This document shows positions 1 to 6,488 of a DNA stretch of 16,671 bases, in pieces. The position numbers and the translations under genes were made by a program. This DNA is from Methylohalomonas sp964522485. Its GTDB lineage: Bacteria > Pseudomonadota > Gammaproteobacteria > Methylohalomonadales > Methylohalomonadaceae. Below the pieces are notes generated by a model. It ran no database searches. It saw only the letters and a program-made list of their open reading frames with translations, and was not told the origin of the DNA. The stretch covers positions 1 to 16,671 of the forward strand of contig CAZFUS010000056.1 in the NCBI GenBank assembly GCA_964522485.1. The letters run 5' to 3'. Position 1 is the first letter of the stretch; each line of letters begins with the position of its first letter.

Positions 1-316
1 AATAGATGAGGCCGTCAAAACCGCTGGCAAACACAAGTCCGGAGATACCGAGAAATGAGGCAGCCGACATGTAGTCACCGGCGATGGCGAGGCCGTTCTG
101 CAGGCCGGTAATACTGCCGCCGGCGGCGTAAAAATCGCGGGTAGTACGCGTACGCCGCGCCGCCCACCAGGTAATGATCAGTGTGGCGCAGACAAACAGG
201 GCAAACATGGCCACCGCGGTTGCATTCACCGAACGCGGTGCGGTCGCTGTATCAACAGCCGGCACCGGCAACGGCAGCGAGACAACCAGTATGAGCAGAA
301 ACCTGGTTACGGTCAC
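1..316 (-). CDS. actP: Cation/acetate symporter ActP-like, N-terminal part (runs off the window)
   Basis: The first 105 codons of a sodium:solute symporter lie on the minus strand; the rest is beyond base 1. The start is GTG at 316, overlapping the stop of the DUF485 gene as GTGA. The translation opens with a hydrophobic signal-like segment (TRFLLILVVSLPLPV), then a membrane span. It continues with the family-typical blocks TRDFYAAGGSITGLQNG, AIAGDYMSAASFLGISG and GFDGLIY, which match the ActP acetate permease subgroup. ActP takes up acetate and other short carboxylates with a cation across the inner membrane. The preceding DUF485 gene is the usual partner in acetate permease operons and supports the call. 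Substrate is inferred from family and context. Confidence 0.85.
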   Translation of the reverse strand, partial: MTVTRFLLILVVSLPLPVPAVDTATAPRSVNATAVAMFALFVCATLIITWWAARRTRTTRDFYAAGGSITGLQNGLAIAGDYMSAASFLGISGLVFASGFDGLIY

Positions 317-648
317 CGAGCCGGCCCCCCCAGATCACCATGCCGTTGAATATCCGACAGCATGGCCTCGCGGGCAGGATCAAACCGGCTGTTGGCACGA
401 TGGACATAGTAACCGGTCAGCAGAAAACTGATCACGATCACCAGCAGGCCAGCCGGAATGCCCCAGGTGATCACGCTATCATTCGTAATCGGCCGGGCGA
501 GCCAGGCCGGCTTGAAGGCAATTGACAGAATAAAGCTGAAATATAGCCCGAAGACGATGCCTGTCAGTATCCAGCTCAGTCGGCTGCGCGCCGTTTCCAG
601 CTTTTTGAATTCAGGGTGCGCATGGATGGCATGGTAGAGCTCTTCCAT
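313..648 (-). CDS. DUF485 small membrane protein (YjcH-like), partner of actP
   Basis: This is a 111-residue inner-membrane protein of the DUF485 family. Two hydrophobic spans are visible, roughly residues 26-48 (ILTGIVFGLYFSFILSIAF) and 62-83 (TWGIPAGLLVIVISFLLTGYY). The cytoplasmic N-terminus (residues 1-20) has the family's HPEFKKL motif, and the C-terminus is charged. A good Shine-Dalgarno (GGAGG) sits 7 bases before the ATG at 648. It is translationally coupled to the downstream symporter gene. In E. coli the equivalent pair is yjcH-actP; the molecular role of DUF485 proteins is not established, though they are thought to accompany the permease. Confidence 0.85.
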   Translation of the reverse strand: MEELYHAIHAHPEFKKLETARSRLSWILTGIVFGLYFSFILSIAFKPAWLARPITNDSVITWGIPAGLLVIVISFLLTGYYVHRANSRFDPAREAMLSDIQRHGDLGGPAR

Positions 649-682
649 TGTTGACCTCCGCTCCCGGCTATTATTCTTCAGA

Positions 683-719
683 GCAGTATTCCATGAATAA
701 CGCCATGAATGAATACTGC
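683..719. repeat. Inverted repeat enclosing two direct repeats, between divergent genes
   Basis: The 9-base arms GCAGTATTC (683-691) and GAATACTGC (711-719) are perfect reverse complements 19 bases apart. Between and partly overlapping them are two copies of CCATGAAT (691-698 and 703-710). The element is 35 bases upstream of the DUF485-actP operon start and about 150 bases upstream of the divergent gene at 870. A regulator operator for the actP operon is an inference; no T-tract follows, so it is not a terminator. Confidence 0.45.
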
Positions 720-799
720 AGGGCCAATCAGATTGTTATTAACCCATCCGGACGTTTTCGGGCGAATATGTCAAGATTGCTGATCATGACAACCGGCAT

Positions 800-827
800 T
801 TGCACGGGATAAGGGCGGGCGTATAGC
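800..827 (+). promoter_or_regulatory. Possible sigma-70-like promoter for the gene at 870
   Basis: TTGCAC (800-805) and TATAGC (822-827) are 16 bases apart and lie 42 bases before the start codon of the small membrane protein gene. Each box matches only four of six consensus bases, so this is a weak suggestion. Confidence 0.2.
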
Positions 828-869
828 AACAGAGGGCTGGATGCTGAAAACACTGATGGGAGAAACGTA

Positions 870-1187
870 ATGGAAGAGCTTGAGGTGACCTGGCTCAGAT
901 CGATAAAAGTCTGGTGGAGCATCACCTGGCGCGTGGTGATTTACAGTCTGGCGCTTGGCTTCATTGTCAGCATGCCGCTCGGTCTCGCAGCGGCTGCCTT
1001 GGAACTGGACGTGTCTCTGGCCCGGTGGTTGACCCAGACAGCTGGTATGTTGTGCGGTTTTTTTATTGCCGTCTGGGTAATCAAGATCGTGCTGGGCAAG
1101 CACTACTCCGATTTCCGCATAATTCTGGTACCTTCGGATGAAGCGCTTTTGCGGCAGAAGGCAACGTCTGACAGCCCTGATAAATAA
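870..1187 (+). CDS. Small two-span membrane protein of unknown function
   Basis: A 105-residue protein that I do not recognise. It starts at ATG 870 behind a GGGAGA ribosome site at 858-863. The N-terminus is amphipathic and tryptophan-rich (residues 8-19). Two hydrophobic segments are clear: about 19-44 (RVVIYSLALGFIVSMPLGLA onward) and about 54-74 (LTQTAGMLCGFFIAVWVIKI). The tail (80-105) is soluble and charged. No cysteine pairs, metal motifs or enzymatic motifs are visible. It stands alone on the plus strand, divergent from the DUF485-actP operon and convergent with the DUF4168 gene, whose terminator hairpin begins right after its stop. Length, start site and codon use look like a genuine gene, but function is unknown. 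Confidence 0.7.
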   Translation: MEELEVTWLRSIKVWWSITWRVVIYSLALGFIVSMPLGLAAAALELDVSLARWLTQTAGMLCGFFIAVWVIKIVLGKHYSDFRIILVPSDEALLRQKATSDSPDK

Positions 1188-1212
1188 AAAAGCCCCGCAG
1201 GGGAACGGGGCT
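1183..1212 (-). terminator. Rho-independent terminator (minus strand) of the DUF4168 gene
   Basis: On the minus strand AGCCCCG pairs with CGGGGCT across an 8-base loop, followed by TTTTTTATTT. The T-run exists only on the minus strand, so it ends transcripts arriving from the DUF4168 gene at 1338-1802, about 125 bases beyond its stop. The plus strand has no T-run after the stem. Confidence 0.75.
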
Positions 1213-1337
1213 AAGGGGGGGCATGGGATTATGGGGTGCATAACCCACAGTGGGAGGTAAGTCTTGACTGGGCTGACTTGGAACCGATAAATGAATCACC
1301 TACTGGCGCATAGACTTTAATGCTATCTACATACTGA

Positions 1338-1802
1338 TTATTGCTGCTGCGCCTGGGCCATCTCTTCAATTTCCATGCGCAGTTCGGGGTCGCTGCTGAT
1401 GGCGCCGACGACCTGATTGTACTCATGTACGGTCATGCCATTGCTTTCCACGACTTCGACCATTTCAGCCTGTGCCTGCTTTTGCAGATCCCGGGCCTGA
1501 TTTTCATCATCGACCTGTTCCAGTTTCTGAGTGTATTCCTGCTGAATATCCTTGATCTCGATATAGGCACCGACGAATTTTTCCTTGGTGGCGTCGTCGA
1601 CTTCCGTCTGCGCGCCCGGATCGCCCATATCTTCAGATGGCGCATTGGCATTACCGCGCGGCGGCTGATTTTCTTGTGCGGCAGGGTCTTCAGCCGGTGG
1701 CGTCGCTCCCTGGGCACTGACTGCCAGTGGCATACCGAAAACCAGCGCCAGACAGGCGGGCATGGCGATATGCTTGTAGTAGTTGAGCATGATGTTCTTC
1801 AT
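1338..1802 (-). CDS. DUF4168 exported protein under a sigma-54 promoter
   Basis: The start chosen is ATG 1802, preceded by GAGGAG with good spacing; an in-frame ATG at 1826 lacks such a site. The 154-residue product has an N-terminal signal peptide (hydrophobic residues about 12-29, likely cleavage after AVSA at 30). A low-complexity Pro/Gly/Asn/Glu segment follows (31-70), then a DUF4168 domain (about 72-148). Family landmarks are FVGAYIEIKDIQQEYTQKL, an Ala/Gln-rich helix, and VESNGMTVHEYNQV followed by SDPEL. DUF4168 proteins are helical and probably periplasmic; their function is unknown. The gene follows the two-component system in the same direction but has its own consensus sigma-54 promoter, implying on-demand expression in response to that system (inference). 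Confidence 0.85.
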   Translation of the reverse strand: MKNIMLNYYKHIAMPACLALVFGMPLAVSAQGATPPAEDPAAQENQPPRGNANAPSEDMGDPGAQTEVDDATKEKFVGAYIEIKDIQQEYTQKLEQVDDENQARDLQKQAQAEMVEVVESNGMTVHEYNQVVGAISSDPELRMEIEEMAQAQQQ

Positions 1803-1849
1803 TGTCCACTCCTCTAATAAATGCATTTGAGTTGCCTCGCGATATATAC

Positions 1850-1866
1850 AGCAAATGCCGTGCCAG
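1850..1866 (-). promoter_or_regulatory. Sigma-54 (-24/-12) promoter of the DUF4168 gene
   Basis: The minus strand reads CTGGCACGGCATTTGCT. It matches the sigma-54 consensus YTGGCACGRNNNTTGCW at every defined position, with the invariant GG and GC ten bases apart. The predicted transcript start is near 1839, giving a leader of about 37 bases to the ATG at 1802. Confidence 0.85.
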
Positions 1867-1901
1867 CTTACGGGTACAGGTCTTCTTCGATACCAGAAAT
1901 A

Positions 1902-1914
1902 TAACTTGCTGATT
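1902..1914 (-). promoter_or_regulatory. Near-consensus IHF site upstream of the sigma-54 promoter
   Basis: AATCAGCAAGTTA on the minus strand fits WATCAANNNNTTR with one mismatch and has a T-rich tract (TTTTTTAA) on its 5' side, as IHF sites often do. It lies at about -63 to -75 from the predicted start, the usual place for IHF to bend DNA between enhancer and sigma-54 promoter. Confidence 0.5.
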
Positions 1915-1999
1915 TAAAAAAGGTTGTCTGTTGGGGCATGGTATGCAAAGCCGGTTTTGATCGTGTCAGTAAGGCACATGGGCAGGTAGCGCACATGCG

Positions 2000-3406
2000 C
2001 TAGCCGGATTCGATCATCTGATCGTCTTCCAGGCGCCGGTAGAGCGTGCGCCGGCCGATGCCGAGCAGTTCGGCCGCCTTGCGTTTGTTGCCATCGAGTC
2101 TGTCAAGGACATACTGAATATAGCGCTGCTCCAGCTCTTCCAGGGTCGGCAGCTGGTCCTCGTCAACCAGGGCTGTCGGTGTGAAGCTATTTTCAAGCCC
2201 TGGTCCGGGTTTCCGCGTGGCATTGCGCAGGCGATCGGGCAGGTGTTCGACATCGAGTTCCTGATCGCGACAGAAGGTCACTGCCCGTTCGATGACGTTC
2301 GACAGTTCACGTACGTTGCCCGGGAAGGAATAGGCCTTGAGCCGTTCCAGGGCCGCCGGGCGGATACCGCTTACATCCTGCTGCTGACGAACGTTGTAGT
2401 GATTGATGAAATGCGCGGTCAGCAGTTCGATATCATCGCCGCGTTCACGTAATGGCGGCACCCGTAACAGAAATGTTTCGAGGCGGTAATACAGATCCTC
2501 GCGAAAGCGCTTATCGGTGACGTCCTGTTCCAGCGAACGGTTGGTTGCGGCAATAACCCGCACATCCAGACTGATCTCACGATTGGCGCCGACCGGCCGC
2601 GCCTGTCCGTCCTGAAGGATACGGAGCAGCTTTGACTGCATTTCCAGCGGCATCTCGCCGATCTCGTCCAGCAGCAGCGTGCCCCCCTCGGCTTCGGCGA
2701 ACAGGCCCTTGCGTGCCTTCTGGGCACCGGTAAAGGCGCCGGCGACATGGCCGAACAGCTCGCTTTCCAGCAATTCGGGCGGGATGCCGGCGCAGTTGAC
2801 GGCGATGAACGGTGCGTTGCTGCGATCGCTTTCCTTGTGCACGGCCCGGGCCACCAGTTCCTTGCCGGTGCCGCTTTCACCCATGATCAATACCGGGCCC
2901 GCGGCCTGGGCAATCTGGCGGATGTTATCGACCAGCTTCTGGATCGGTTCACTGCGGCCGATAATGCCGTGAAAGCCCTCTTCGGCCAGCAGCTTGCGGT
3001 AATGCATGACCTCGTCCTGCAGACGTTTGGTTTCAATGACACGCTCCGCGCACAGACGCAGGTGATCGAGTTTCAGAGGCTTGGTAAGAAAGTCGTCGGC
3101 GCCCTGCTTCAGGGCATCGACCGCCTGTTCCACCGTACCGAACGCGGTAATGATGATGAAACCGGGTGGGCGGGCGAGTTGTTTGCTCTTCAGCAGTAAT
3201 TCGATGCCGTCGGCACCGGGCAGTCGCAGATCGCTCAATATCAGTGTGACATTGTGCTGCTGCATATGCTGCCAGGCGGATTCGGCATTCTCGACTGAGC
3301 TGACCTGGTAGCCGGCGTCGCCGAGTTCTTCCTCCAGCAGGCTGCGCAACGACTGATCATCCTCGACAACAAGAATGCTGGATGCTTGTGGGTCTGGAAC
3401 GGACAT
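2000..3406 (-). CDS. NtrC-family sigma-54-dependent response regulator
   Basis: A 468-residue three-domain activator. The receiver (about 8-125) has the acidic pair at 15-17, phospho-acceptor D59 in LILSDLRLPG and K109 in FLTKPL. The AAA+ domain (about 148-380) has Walker A GESGTGKE (176-183), the sigma-54 contact loop GAFTGA (223-228), Walker B GGTLLLDE (241-248) and the FPGNVREL block (361-368). A Fis-type helix-turn-helix closes the protein (GNKRKAAELLGIGRRTLYRR, 439-458). When phosphorylated it should bind upstream enhancers and open sigma-54 promoters. I chose ATG 3406 because AGGAGG lies 7 bases before it; the ATG at 3412 is only one base from that site. It follows the kinase gene almost immediately. 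The adjacent DUF4168 promoter is the obvious target, and targets elsewhere are possible. Confidence 0.93.
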   Translation of the reverse strand: MSVPDPQASSILVVEDDQSLRSLLEEELGDAGYQVSSVENAESAWQHMQQHNVTLILSDLRLPGADGIELLLKSKQLARPPGFIIITAFGTVEQAVDALKQGADDFLTKPLKLDHLRLCAERVIETKRLQDEVMHYRKLLAEEGFHGIIGRSEPIQKLVDNIRQIAQAAGPVLIMGESGTGKELVARAVHKESDRSNAPFIAVNCAGIPPELLESELFGHVAGAFTGAQKARKGLFAEAEGGTLLLDEIGEMPLEMQSKLLRILQDGQARPVGANREISLDVRVIAATNRSLEQDVTDKRFREDLYYRLETFLLRVPPLRERGDDIELLTAHFINHYNVRQQQDVSGIRPAALERLKAYSFPGNVRELSNVIERAVTFCRDQELDVEHLPDRLRNATRKPGPGLENSFTPTALVDEDQLPTLEELEQRYIQYVLDRLDGNKRKAAELLGIGRRTLYRRLEDDQMIESG

Positions 3407-3408
3407 AT

Positions 3409-4923
3409 TCATGCCTCCTGATCGTTGGAACGGATTAAGGCACTGAGCACTATGCGGAAGCGGGCTCCGCCCAGATCCGGGCTCCGATCGATATCGATAC
3501 TGCCTTGGTGATCGCTGACGGCCGCATGGACGACGGCTAGACCTAGCCCAGTGCCTTCGCCGACCGGTTTGGTTGTATAAAAAGGTTCAAAAAGATGTTT
3601 CTGCTGTTCACTGTCAATGCCCGGGCCGTCGTCTTCCACCGCGAAGACGATGTGATCAGCCTCGCGGTTCCAGCTCAGTCGCACATGTGAGGCGGCGGCC
3701 TGGACGGCATTACGCAGCAGATTGCCGAGTGCCTGTTCAATGCGCATGGCATCGACTTCCACCCAGGGCCCGGGCTCCGGACCATCCAGCGTTACGTTGA
3801 CTTTACGCAACTCGATCTCGGCCAATAGCTGCTCATGCACGGAATGGGCGACGGTATCGGTACGGGCGGGTTGATATTGCAGCGGGTTGCGACGGCCGAA
3901 ATCCATGAGCTGATGAATGATGTATTCCATACGCCGCACTTCGGCCCGGACCTGGTCCAGAGATTCCCGCAACGGCGGACTCAGATCCGCGCGCCGCAGA
4001 ATACGTTGCGCCTTGCCGTCGATGGTGCTCAGGGGAGAGCCGAGTTCATGGGCTACACCCGAGGCCAGACGGCCGATCGCGGCCAGCTTCTCCGACTGTT
4101 CAAGACGCAGGCGTAACTCCATCTCACGCTCCCGCTGGCGCTCTATCTGCACCTGGGAGTGCACGATGCGATCGACCATGGCGTTGATGCCATGACTTAA
4201 AGTGCGCAGTTCCGCCGGTCCCTCCTCGGGGACACGATGCTGGTTCTCGCCCTCGCCGATACGCAGCATGCTGCCCTCGATGCTGTGCAGGTGGCGGCCG
4301 ATGGCGCGGTAATGGCCGAAAAACACAATCAGGACAAGCATCAGGCAGGTGCCGGCGATCGCGATCAGCACCTCCATGCGGACCTCGTTGATGTAGTGGC
4401 GGAAATCGCTGCCACGCCGTGTTACCTGCAACAGGCCATTGATGCGGCTGCCGCTGTCAGTCAGTGGCAGGAAATAGGAAAAGATTTTTTCGCCACCGGC
4501 CTCATCGAATTCGCTGCGTTTGCCGCCGCTGGAGGCCAGCTCGGCAGCGCGTTCGCTGGGTACCTGGGCCTTACGGGTACCGCTGCTGGCAATCTGCTGA
4601 CCGTTTTCGTCATAGACATATACACCGTAGACGCGATCGATGTGGAAGGCCGAGGCCAGCGCCTGTTCGATACCCGAGATCTGACCGCGCTCCAGGGCAT
4701 GACTCAGCGGCAGCCGAATGGCGCCGGCAATGAGTTCGATGTCTTCCTGCATGCGGGTTTCAACCTGATCTTCCAGCTGCTGCAGGCTGTACCAGCCGCC
4801 GAAGCCCATCAGCAGTACGAACGGGATCAGAACGAAAACCAGCAGGGCGGTTCTGAGGGTATAGCGCTGCAGCAGGTGACTTCCCGGCAGGCTGGGAGCG
4901 CGAAAAATCGATACATGTGCCAT
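3409..4923 (-). CDS. Membrane sensor histidine kinase, NtrB/ZraS-like
   Basis: A 504-residue kinase starting at ATG 4923; the open frame continues to 5010, but that extension looks unlike a signal sequence. The first span is about 24-46. A periplasmic sensor region of roughly 135 residues (47-182) contains VYVYDENGQQIASSG, a PAS/Cache-like feature. The second span is about 184-203, followed by a HAMP linker (204-257) and a coiled helix rich in Arg/Glu. The dimerisation box has H292 in GVAHELGSPLS. ATP-binding boxes are N (LGNLLRNAVQAA, 399-410), G1 (EDDGPGI), F (LFEPFYTTK) and G2 (GEGTGLGL). It should phosphorylate the downstream sigma-54 response regulator, whose SD lies inside its last codons. 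The signal is unknown; the domain order recalls sensors for envelope or metal stress. Confidence 0.9.
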   Translation of the reverse strand: MAHVSIFRAPSLPGSHLLQRYTLRTALLVFVLIPFVLLMGFGGWYSLQQLEDQVETRMQEDIELIAGAIRLPLSHALERGQISGIEQALASAFHIDRVYGVYVYDENGQQIASSGTRKAQVPSERAAELASSGGKRSEFDEAGGEKIFSYFLPLTDSGSRINGLLQVTRRGSDFRHYINEVRMEVLIAIAGTCLMLVLIVFFGHYRAIGRHLHSIEGSMLRIGEGENQHRVPEEGPAELRTLSHGINAMVDRIVHSQVQIERQREREMELRLRLEQSEKLAAIGRLASGVAHELGSPLSTIDGKAQRILRRADLSPPLRESLDQVRAEVRRMEYIIHQLMDFGRRNPLQYQPARTDTVAHSVHEQLLAEIELRKVNVTLDGPEPGPWVEVDAMRIEQALGNLLRNAVQAAASHVRLSWNREADHIVFAVEDDGPGIDSEQQKHLFEPFYTTKPVGEGTGLGLAVVHAAVSDHQGSIDIDRSPDLGGARFRIVLSALIRSNDQEA

Positions 4924-5068
4924 ATTTACACATGGACGGCTTGCCCGCAGCGAAGTTCCCGGCCGCAGAACGAATATTACAGCGCCTGTATGCCATGTCG
5001 TCGCCGGCAAACGATTTGATGCGGCGGATATATTCTCGCCGTGCAGGTCTGTTAAGCTGAAAAACAGA

Positions 5069-5084
5069 TAAGGACTATTCCTTA
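5069..5084 (+). repeat. Short perfect inverted repeat in the leader of the gene at 5098
   Basis: TAAGGA-CTAT-TCCTTA forms a 6-bp perfect dyad just before the ribosome site (GAGG, 5088-5092) of the secreted protein gene. It could be a small leader hairpin or an operator; the sequence alone cannot decide. Confidence 0.35.
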
Positions 5085-5097
5085 AATCGAGGTTTAT

Positions 5098-5460
5098 ATG
5101 CCCAAGTTAAAGTTTATGTTGCTGTTGTTACCGGCGTTGCTCTGGATGGCGCCGATCCGGGCGGATGACTGTCTGGCCATCCACGACAACGATATCCGGG
5201 AGGAAAGCACCGAGTCCGGTATCACCATCGCCGAATGGACCGCGCGTGTCGAAAATGTCTGCGATGATTCCTACGATGGTACCCTGACAGTCCAGTTTCT
5301 GGATGATCAGGGCGAGGTTATGCACGAGACCCTCGAAATTGTGATTATTGAGGGCAACGGCAGTACCGACACCCGAAAGCGCGTCAATATTCCCAGTGAT
5401 CGCTACAGCCGGATTGCCCGTATCAAGATTGATATCCGGGAACGCAAGCGGCCAACCTGA
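5098..5460 (+). CDS. Small secreted two-cysteine protein, unknown function
   Basis: A 120-residue protein starting at ATG 5098 with GAGG five to six bases upstream. A lysine-rich start and hydrophobic core (residues 6-19) end at a likely signal-peptidase site after ARG-ALA (about 22). The mature part has only two cysteines, C25 and C55, which could form one disulfide. The alternating pattern around WTARVENVC and TLTVQFLDDQG, and later EIVIIEG and IARIKIDI, suggests a beta-sandwich resembling FxLYD/Ig-like domains, but no family can be named with confidence. It lies 48 bases before the rhomboid protease gene on the same strand and may share its transcript. Being exported, it acts in the periplasm or outside; the role is unknown. 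Confidence 0.75.
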   Translation: MPKLKFMLLLLPALLWMAPIRADDCLAIHDNDIREESTESGITIAEWTARVENVCDDSYDGTLTVQFLDDQGEVMHETLEIVIIEGNGSTDTRKRVNIPSDRYSRIARIKIDIRERKRPT

Positions 5461-5508
5461 TACCGCCCTGCCTGACGCTGATCAGCCCGTGGAGTACCAT
5501 GGGCCTCT

Positions 5509-6264
5509 ATGTTTCCCCTGCGTGATGAGAATCCCCTGGTCCGGCCACCGATTGCGACCGTTGCCATTATTGTGCTCAATACTCTGGCCTGGATATTCCT
5601 CCAGGGCTGGGGTACCGAATCATTTTTACTCCGATCGATCTGTCAATATGGCCTGATCCCGGGTGAATTATTAGGCACTATTGCACCCGGCACCATCGTG
5701 CCGTTGAGTGAGCAAGCCGGCTGCGCAATCAGCGGTGACAGCTGGTATACCGCCTTGACTTCGATGTTCATGCATGGCGGCTGGTTTCACATCATCGGCA
5801 ATATGTGGTTCCTCTGGGTATTTGGCGATAACGTCGAAGACGCCATGGGGGCGGGACGTTTTGTGGTGTTTTACCTGGTGTGCGGACTTGCGGCGGCGAC
5901 GGCCCAGATTATGGCTGACCCGGCCAGTGCCATACCGATGGTCGGTGCGTCAGGTGCCATCGGCGGCGTCATGGGTGCCTATGCCCGGCTCTTTCCTACC
6001 ACCCACGTTCATACGCTGATATTTCTGGGTTTTTACATCACCACCATCGCCGTGCCTGCCTGGGTGATGCTCGGCTACTGGTTCCTGTTGCAGCTCCTCG
6101 GCGGCCTGCCGGCACTGGGAGAAGGTAGCGGCGGTGTCGCGTTCTGGGCGCATATTGGCGGTTTCCTGGCCGGCTTGATTCTGATCGGCCCTATGCACCG
6201 ATCAGATTTCTTGTCCCAGCATCGCTCCAGGGCGCCCCGGCGGCTGGCGCGGCACCGCGACTGA
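5509..6264 (+). CDS. Rhomboid-family intramembrane serine protease
   Basis: A 251-residue polytopic protein. The rhomboid signature is complete. FMHGGWFHIIGNMWFLWVFG (87-106) contributes the H94 and N98 oxyanion-side residues, GASGAIGGVMGAY (146-158) holds the nucleophile S148, and AHIGGFLAG (214-222) holds the catalytic H215. About six hydrophobic spans are visible: 16-32, 95-107, 117-135, 145-160, 168-198 (long) and 210-228. A loop of about 45 residues between the first and second spans (45-85) has two cysteines. The tail is short and arginine-rich. The family cleaves membrane-anchored substrates within the bilayer; the substrate here is unknown. The start at 5509 follows GGAG at 5491; an out-of-frame ATG at 5499 is closer to that site, so the start is slightly uncertain. 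Confidence 0.92.
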   Translation: MFPLRDENPLVRPPIATVAIIVLNTLAWIFLQGWGTESFLLRSICQYGLIPGELLGTIAPGTIVPLSEQAGCAISGDSWYTALTSMFMHGGWFHIIGNMWFLWVFGDNVEDAMGAGRFVVFYLVCGLAAATAQIMADPASAIPMVGASGAIGGVMGAYARLFPTTHVHTLIFLGFYITTIAVPAWVMLGYWFLLQLLGGLPALGEGSGGVAFWAHIGGFLAGLILIGPMHRSDFLSQHRSRAPRRLARHRD

Positions 6265-6267
6265 GTC

Positions 6268-6289
6268 GTCTGATTCATTTGAACCAGAC
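6268..6289. repeat. Imperfect inverted repeat after the rhomboid gene
   Basis: GTCTG-a-TTCA / TGAA-c-CAGAC forms two 10-base arms with one mismatch around a 2-base centre, starting four bases after the rhomboid stop codon. No T-run follows, so it is not a classical terminator. At about -144 from the predicted pqqU transcript start it could serve as an activator site (inference). Confidence 0.4.
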
Positions 6290-6308
6290 AGTGATTTATA
6301 TCAACCAC

Positions 6309-6323
6309 TTTTGGCGGCCAAAA
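6309..6323. repeat. Perfect 15-base palindrome upstream of pqqU
   Basis: TTTTGGC-G-GCCAAAA is a perfect dyad with a single central base, centred about 107 bases upstream of the predicted sigma-54 start of the receptor gene. The position suits an enhancer or other operator; binding is untested. Confidence 0.45.
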
Positions 6324-6333
6324 TAGTTTAGAC

Positions 6334-6359
6334 TGGGTTTCAATTCGGGTTAAAACCCA
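6334..6359. repeat. Nested inverted repeats upstream of pqqU
   Basis: TGGGTTT (6334-6340) pairs with AAACCCA (6353-6359), and inside the same stretch GGGTT-AA-AACCC (6347-6358) forms a second, overlapping dyad. Only one can fold at a time. It lies 37 bases upstream of the -24 box of the receptor promoter. Role unknown. Confidence 0.35.
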
Positions 6360-6396
6360 CAGCGATTTAAAGTGTTAGCGCTGTTATATGCGACCG

Positions 6397-6412
6397 TGGC
6401 ATGGATAGTGCA
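6397..6412 (+). promoter_or_regulatory. Candidate sigma-54 promoter of pqqU
   Basis: TGGCATGGATAGTGCA keeps the invariant GG and GC ten bases apart and misses the consensus (TGGCACG-N4-TTGCW) at two less critical bases. The predicted start is near 6423, giving a 66-base leader. No good IHF site is seen upstream, so this is weaker than the other two sigma-54 promoters in the window. Confidence 0.5.
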
Positions 6413-6488
6413 ACAACGCAATTCAATATTAAAAAAGTCGTGATCGCCGTGATCGCGGATCCATCATAAAGCAGCTGGGAGAATTCTG

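Noticed and set aside
1341..1817. A 158-codon open frame opposite the DUF4168 gene
   Set aside because: The minus strand has signal peptide, ribosome site, promoter and terminator; the plus frame is a shadow.
1987..2002. Dyad TAGCGCA-CA-TGCGCTA at the stop codon of the response regulator
   Set aside because: No T-run follows on the minus strand, so I do not call it a terminator; it may be chance or an operator.
4237..5019. A 260-codon open frame opposite the histidine kinase
   Set aside because: The kinase motifs on the minus strand are complete; the plus-strand product is Ala/Gln/Asp-rich with no domain.
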